Of a DNA stretch of 11,291 bases, positions 8,426 to 11,291 are shown one piece after another. The position numbers and the translations under genes were made by a program. The stretch spans positions 1-11,291 of the forward strand of contig CAZMSQ010000056.1 of NCBI GenBank assembly GCA_964569025.1. The letters run 5' to 3'. Source of the DNA: CAZMSQ01 sp964569025 (lineage in GTDB: Bacteria; Bacteroidota; Bacteroidia; Chitinophagales; Saprospiraceae). Position 1 is the first letter of the stretch, and every line of letters starts with the position of its first letter. Under the pieces are notes generated by a model, which saw nothing but the letters and a program-made list of their open reading frames with translations, made no database searches and was not told where the DNA came from.

Positions 8426-9139
8426 TCAGTAATATTCTTCGACACCTTCAGCCGTGGCTGATGCATATTCGGGCCTCTGAACCATATCCCGAAAAGCTTG
8501 CATGGATTTGACCGGTCCTTTGTCGATAGCCAGATTTATAAGCCAGGCAGGCAGACTTCCTGCGGGATCCGTGCGAAGGTAATAGACCACGTCAGACTGC
8601 CCGGGAGCCGTCGGAGTGATGGTCCACCGAATCTCCATATCCTCCAGTCGAATCGCTCCGTCCTGCGGAGGCAGGGTACCAGAGAGGGCGCGGTTGAGAG
8701 AATGAACGATGCCGGTTCTGGGGTCCTGCTGGTATGTGGCAAACGATACTGCATCGCGGTCAGCAAGGGGCCATGGGAAGTCAATGCGGTGATAATAGAC
8801 AATTTCACTGCCCGAACCTTTAATCAGTCTTGACTCCCGACAGTGGAAAATCCATTCCGGGAAGGCATCAATATCTCGCAATACTCCAAGAATTGGGAGC
8901 AACCCGGCTTCTACCGAAAAGGTAATGCGGAGCTCCTTCAAGGGACTCCCCTCCAGCTGCCGATGGTAGACCTGAATGCCGTCAACTTCCCGGCTCAGAA
9001 CCCATCGGGTATCATCCAGTGTGACATGCCCCAATGAACTGTCCGGAATAACCCACATCAATACTAACAAAGGAAGAGCAGACCGAATGACTGTAGCTGC
9101 ACGTATCCAACCAATCTGGATATTCCAAAAAACGCCCAA
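8426..9139 (-). CDS. START-domain (SRPBCC fold) lipid-binding-like protein
   Basis: This is a 237-residue protein with an N-terminal hydrophobic segment (about 20-37), either an uncleaved anchor or a signal peptide ending near SLG. A START-type domain fills about 42-220. Family-like stretches are W.LSREVDGIQVYHR (46-60), GSPLKELR (64-71), VLRDIDAFPEWIFHCRESRLI (86-106), DFPWPLADRDAV (120-131), the YYLRTDPAGSLPAWLIN segment (186-202) and a final helix with GPVKSMQAFRDMV (208-220). Bacterial START/SRPBCC proteins bind hydrophobic ligands in a deep cavity; the ligand here cannot be told. The gene is divergent from thyA across 96 bp and leads a probable two-gene unit with the TPR gene. A minus-strand TATTTTTA at about 9162-9169 is a near match to the -7 consensus. 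Confidence 0.85.
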   Translation of the reverse strand: MGVFWNIQIGWIRAATVIRSALPLLVLMWVIPDSSLGHVTLDDTRWVLSREVDGIQVYHRQLEGSPLKELRITFSVEAGLLPILGVLRDIDAFPEWIFHCRESRLIKGSGSEIVYYHRIDFPWPLADRDAVSFATYQQDPRTGIVHSLNRALSGTLPPQDGAIRLEDMEIRWTITPTAPGQSDVVYYLRTDPAGSLPAWLINLAIDKGPVKSMQAFRDMVQRPEYASATAEGVEEYY

Positions 9140-9235
9140 TGAATGAAATTTTGTGTTTCGGTCTAAAAATACAAACTTCGCATCTCCAAATGGCTGTGTT
9201 TTTCAGCCTCACTCCGACGAATAAAGAGTTGCAAA

Positions 9236-10030
9236 ATGCATGCGTACCACCAACTATTGAAACACATCCTCGATCACGGAGTTCAGAAAGATGACCGAAC
9301 CGGCACGGGCACAATCAGTGTGTTTGGCTATCAGATGCGGTTTGATCTTCAAGAGGGTTTTCCCCTCATTACCACAAAAAAATTGCACCTGAAATCCATC
9401 ATATACGAACTGCTCTGGTTTTTAGCCGGTGACACCAATGTGAAATATCTTCAGGAAAATGGGGTGAGAATATGGAATGAATGGGCTGATGAGCACGGGG
9501 ATCTGGGACCAGTCTATGGCAAGCAGTGGCGCTCCTGGATCGGTCCGGACGGTCAGGTCATCGATCAGATTGAGCGGGCTGTTTCTCTCATCAAAGAGCA
9601 ACCACACTCGCGCCGCATCATCGTCAATGCCTGGAATGTTGGTGAACTCGATCAAATGGCGCTCACCCCATGTCACGCCCTGTTCCAGTTTAACGTGGCT
9701 AATGGAAAGCTCGATTGTCAGCTCTATCAGCGCTCTGCCGATGTATTTCTCGGAGTCCCCTTTAACATTGCCTCGTATGCCCTCCTGACAATGATGATGG
9801 CTCAGGTCTGCAACCTGCAACCCGGAACGTTCGTGCATACATTTGGTGATGTTCACTTGTATTCCAACCACATCGAACAGGCACGCCTCCAGCTCACCCG
9901 CACCCCGCGGACCCTTCCTCGCATGTACCTCAATCCGGAGGTCAGGAACATCTTCGAATTCCGGTTTGATGATTTCAGACTCGATGGCTATGACCCCCAT
10001 CCCCACATAAAAGCGCAAGTTGCAGTGTGA
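9236..10030 (+). CDS. thyA: Thymidylate synthase ThyA
   Basis: ThyA methylates dUMP to dTMP using 5,10-methylene-tetrahydrofolate, which also yields dihydrofolate. The protein is 264 residues, the same length as E. coli ThyA, and aligns with it end to end. Visible residues are Arg21 (DDRTGTGT), the catalytic Cys146 in the PCHALFQF segment, the phosphate-binding SRR pair (Arg126, Arg127), Asp169 and Asn177 of QRSADVFLGVPFNIASY, and His207/Tyr209 of GDVHLYSNH. The C-terminal QVAV closes over the active site. The start at 9236 matches the family's N-terminus. A folA (dihydrofolate reductase) gene, often next to thyA, is not adjacent here: the next gene is a tRNA. I see no strong ribosome binding site or consensus promoter in the 96-bp gap shared with the START-domain gene. 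Confidence 0.98.
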   Translation: MHAYHQLLKHILDHGVQKDDRTGTGTISVFGYQMRFDLQEGFPLITTKKLHLKSIIYELLWFLAGDTNVKYLQENGVRIWNEWADEHGDLGPVYGKQWRSWIGPDGQVIDQIERAVSLIKEQPHSRRIIVNAWNVGELDQMALTPCHALFQFNVANGKLDCQLYQRSADVFLGVPFNIASYALLTMMMAQVCNLQPGTFVHTFGDVHLYSNHIEQARLQLTRTPRTLPRMYLNPEVRNIFEFRFDDFRLDGYDPHPHIKAQVAV

Positions 10031-10066
10031 GGGAAATCTCCCCTTCCGTATTCGATAGAAAGTCTG

Positions 10067-10074
10067 TACTTTTG
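10067..10074 (+). promoter_or_regulatory. Bacteroidota-type -7 promoter element for tRNA-Arg
   Basis: TACTTTTG matches the TAnnTTTG consensus exactly and lies 53 bp before the mature tRNA 5' end, a reasonable distance for a processed tRNA precursor. The -33 side is weak (TTCC at 10044-10047 where TTTG would be expected). It suggests that the tRNA has its own promoter and does not depend on read-through from thyA. Confidence 0.5.
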
Positions 10075-10127
10075 CAGCGTCAAAAAAAAAGCATGTCGTT
10101 CAGTATGATTGATCGCACACTACACAT

Positions 10128-10201
10128 GGTCCCGTAGCTCAACTGGATAGAGCAGCTGACTTCTAATCAGCAGGTTCCAGGTTCGAGTCCTGGCGGGATC
10201 A
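10128..10201 (+). tRNA. tRNA-Arg (anticodon UCU)
   Basis: The 74-nt cloverleaf folds completely. The acceptor stem GGTCCCG pairs with CGGGATC (one G-U), followed by discriminator A at 10201. The D arm is GCTC/GAGC, the anticodon stem GCTGA/TCAGC surrounds the loop CTTCTAA, and the T arm CCAGG/CCTGG carries the loop TTCGAGT. The anticodon TCT reads AGA (and AGG by wobble) for Arg. The 3' CCA is not encoded (ACTA follows) and would be added by a nucleotidyltransferase. Such tRNA 3' ends are frequent integration sites, and a decayed integrase lies only about 310 bp downstream. Confidence 0.97.
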
Positions 10202-10318
10202 CTACCTTTAAAAACAACTTGTATTTATCAACAGTTGAGCCAACGGCAGCACCCATAGCGATCGGGGAAGGCCTTTTCTAGGGCATTGACTTGCACTGTG
10301 TATTGTCTTTTAGATGTC

Positions 10319-10519
10319 GCTGCGTTGCAGCTTCCAAAAATGCACCCGACATTTCTAATAAGATGCCGCTCCGAAGGAGCTGTTTGATGCCCGGTGGTCT
10401 GAGTCACTCATGTACCGATTCTTCTCCAACCGTTCTGTTGGGGCGATATCATTTTAGTCTTTATTGACCATTAATCCCGTAAGCTGCATTGCAGCGATTC
10501 CTCTTAGCCCGCGTGGGCT
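10319..10519. repeat. Cluster of short perfect hairpins downstream of tRNA-Arg
   Basis: Four small perfect inverted repeats lie within 200 bp: GCTGC-GTT-GCAGC (10319-10331), GCTCC-GAA-GGAGC (10368-10380), GCTGC-ATT-GCAGC (10483-10495) and AGCCC-GCGT-GGGCT (10506-10519). On the minus strand the first two stand in similar contexts: AGCTGC...GCAGCGACATCT and AGCTCC...GGAGCGGCATCT. They therefore look like two diverged copies of one module of about 25 bp. No gene is supported in 10202-10514. The cluster resembles a diverged non-coding interspersed repeat, with the last hairpin directly abutting the integrase remnant. Family identity cannot be shown without the rest of the genome. Confidence 0.5.
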
Positions 10520-10669
10520 CCTCCAGTCATGTCTGCTTTTGGCCTCGGTGGATGCCGAGTGGCGGTGGCCCGCAAGGGACTGGACGATGCGCAGTTCGTG
10601 GCCGGCTTTGAGCAAATTGGCGATCACAGACTTGCGGATCTTCAGGGGCCTCAAGCGCTCCTGCTTCAT
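10515..10669 (-). pseudogene. C-terminal remnant of a tyrosine recombinase/integrase
   Basis: Read on the minus strand, this piece encodes a segment typical of XerD-like Bacteroidota integrases, with IRKSVIANLLKAGHELRIVQ followed by SLAGHRHSASTEA. The conserved Arg (residue 12 of the local frame from 10669) and the GH His (residue 35) are 23 apart, as in XerD (R247, H270). XerD's catalytic Tyr279 would map to residue 44. Exactly there (10536-10540) the Tyr codon is replaced by AA, a 1-nt deletion. Reading on in the shifted frame gives KQT, a TGA (10527-10529), then LEE, the usual end of the family's helix. The HxxR His is also Leu (PLKIR). In the same frame a TGA lies two codons upstream of 10669, and I find no N-terminal half or core-binding domain. 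It is non-functional as seen. Confidence 0.72.
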
Positions 10670-10764
10670 CCATCAGAATCGGATGCTGGCCTGGGCAAAG
10701 TGGATTTTTTTCTCAGGAATCAGAAAATATCTGGCTCGAATGATTATTTTTTCCAAATGTCTGC

Positions 10765-10772
10765 TATATTTG
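10765..10772 (+). promoter_or_regulatory. Orphan promoter-like TATATTTG
   Basis: This is the same TAnnTTTG octamer as before secDF, on the plus strand, with no intact gene after it. A good -33 partner is not seen. It could be the relic promoter of a lost gene, drive a small RNA across 10780-11200, or be a chance match in A/T-rich DNA. Confidence 0.22.
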
Positions 10773-10871
10773 TGTGTTCTGTGGAGGGAATACCCGAAGC
10801 AGATTTTTTGAAATCCTGTGAAAATGACAGCGGCGCGCTTATGAAATAAAGAATACACGCCCTCCTGTTTG

Positions 10872-10930
10872 TCTGAAAGACTATCTAAACCCATTACCCA
10901 CCGTTTATCTCACAGCAACGGTCTTTCAGA
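10872..10930. repeat. Spaced 10-bp inverted repeat
   Basis: TCTGAAAGAC (10872-10881) and GTCTTTCAGA (10921-10930) are perfect 10-bp inverted arms enclosing 39 bp. A further pair, CCGTT (10901-10905) and AACGG (10917-10921), lies near the right arm. The structure could be an RNA fold or the ends of a tiny non-autonomous element, but no flanking target duplication is obvious. Confidence 0.45.
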
Positions 10931-10950
10931 ATTCATTGGATAAATTTTTT

Positions 10951-10978
10951 GATTGCAATTCAAGGTTTGGATTGCAAT
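10951..10978. repeat. Direct repeat of GATTGCAAT
   Basis: GATTGCAAT occurs at 10951-10959 and 10970-10978, a 19-bp period (nearly two helical turns). The second copy extends by one C to a perfect 10-bp palindrome (GATTGCAATC). Two identical sites on one helix face are what a dimeric DNA-binding protein would need, so this may be a small operator or recombinase-binding site. The short length leaves room for chance. Confidence 0.4.
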
Positions 10979-11004
10979 CAGCTACATACAATAAACCCTC
11001 CTTT

Positions 11005-11045
11005 TGACAAGCTGCCTTGTCAGTGTCAATTCGTCTAGCGAATTG
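11005..11045. repeat. Two adjacent palindromes with shared TGTCA boxes
   Basis: TGACAAG-CTGC-CTTGTCA (11005-11022) is a perfect 7-bp inverted repeat. CAATTCG-TCTAG-CGAATTG (11027-11045) is another one, only 4 bp further on. Each is bordered by TGTCA or TTGACA-like boxes (11018-11022, 11024-11028, 11044-11048). The two could form tandem RNA hairpins or a cluster of operator half-sites. No T-tract follows, so termination is unlikely. Confidence 0.55.
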
Positions 11046-11237
11046 TCATCTGACGAGCATTACTCATATTGATCAAAAAATTCATTGGTCATGACAAAAG
11101 CGAGGAACATGGTGGGAATGACAGATTTTGTGGTACAAAAGTCTGGGAAAAAGGGAGTGACCAAAAGGTTGATTCCCTAACTGGTTTGGTGTTGCCGGGT
11201 TGGTCTCTGGTAATGCCTCTACGTATTTATAATCGCC

Positions 11238-11291
11238 ATGAAAAAACAACAACTATTCAAAAAATTATTTACTAAATCTAAAACGAGACAA
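11238..11291 (+). CDS. Possible start of a gene cut by the right edge
   Basis: An ATG at 11238 opens a frame that stays open to the end of the window (18 codons), starting MKKQQLFKKLF and rich in Lys. The basic, A-rich beginning is typical of real start regions in this phylum, but there is no visible ribosome binding site and too little sequence to name a product. The short basic peptide lacks the hydrophobic run of a signal peptide so far. Confidence 0.35.
   Translation, partial: MKKQQLFKKLFTKSKTRQ

Larger units (their letters stand above)
10670..11237. other. Gene-poor A/T-rich tract with repeats
   Basis: This stretch of nearly 570 bases holds no frame that I can support as a gene. The open frames present have no recognisable motif, no ribosome binding site and an amino acid make-up unlike the real genes here. 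What it does contain is a promoter-like TATATTTG, one spaced inverted repeat, a pair of direct repeats and two adjacent palindromes, listed separately. With the integrase remnant on its left it looks like the decayed inside of an inserted element or a long regulatory region for a gene to the right. Confidence 0.6.

Noticed and set aside
9190..9290. A 33-codon frame starting ATGGCTGTG upstream of and overlapping the thyA start
   Set aside because: It is out of frame with thyA and lacks a ribosome binding site or motif. The thyA start at 9236 is fixed by alignment to the family, and the overlap looks accidental.
9422..10018. A 198-codon minus-strand frame inside thyA
   Set aside because: It is fully antisense to an unmistakable thyA with all catalytic residues. 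Long antisense frames are common opposite conserved GC-rich codons.
10028..10043. Short GGGA/TCCC inverted repeat just after thyA as a terminator
   Set aside because: The stem is only 4 bp and no T-tract follows, so it does not support termination.
10319..10519. The hairpin cluster as a CRISPR array
   Set aside because: The units are not identical, spacing is irregular (from about 10 to about 100 bp) and no cas genes are present, so this is not a CRISPR array.
10464..10849. Plus-strand frames of 106 and 115 codons over the integrase remnant
   Set aside because: They lie opposite the integrase-like minus-strand piece and cross the repeat cluster, with no family features or ribosome binding site. 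The minus-strand reading explains the sequence better.
11069..11275. A 68-codon plus-strand frame near the right edge
   Set aside because: Its composition is unlike the real genes here and it has no motif. It overlaps in another frame the more plausible ATG at 11238, so it was not called.

Overview
The window looks like a piece of a Bacteroidota chromosome, probably from the Saprospiria/Lewinella-like part of the phylum (a guess from protein style, not from a search). The evidence is a secreted S8 protease ending in a type IX secretion (T9SS) C-terminal sorting domain, a fused SecD-SecF protein, TAnnTTTG promoter elements upstream of secDF and of a tRNA gene, and weak Shine-Dalgarno signals. 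Most of the window is ordinary core genome. The right-hand kilobase is a gene-poor tract with an integrase remnant and many small inverted repeats.

Layout. Positions 1-51 hold a dense GC-rich double palindrome that touches the stop codon of a large minus-strand gene (51-3059) for a secreted subtilisin-like protease with PKD and T9SS sorting domains. Divergent from it is miaA (3347-4291, tRNA dimethylallyltransferase), followed on the same strand by secDF (4467-7553). secDF has its own promoter-like element, a small nested hairpin and a possible 14-codon leader ORF. A strong hairpin at 7567-7605 separates secDF from a convergent minus-strand pair: a START/SRPBCC-type exported protein (8426-9139) followed by a short exported TPR protein (7618-8391). 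Divergent from that pair is thyA (9236-10030, thymidylate synthase), then tRNA-Arg(UCU) (10128-10201).

After the tRNA, about 1 kb has no intact gene. It holds a degraded minus-strand C-terminal piece of a tyrosine recombinase (10515-10669). The invariant R and GH motifs are still at the correct spacing, but the catalytic Tyr codon sits exactly at a 1-nt deletion and the upstream HxxR His is replaced. Around it are several perfect short hairpins (10319-10519) and a second group of inverted and direct repeats (10872-11056). A gene may begin at 11238 and run off the right edge. The simplest reading is an old integration at the tRNA-Arg locus that has decayed. I see no intact novel system. The points most worth checking are the decayed integrase with its hairpin cluster, the palindromic repeat at the left edge, and the secDF leader.
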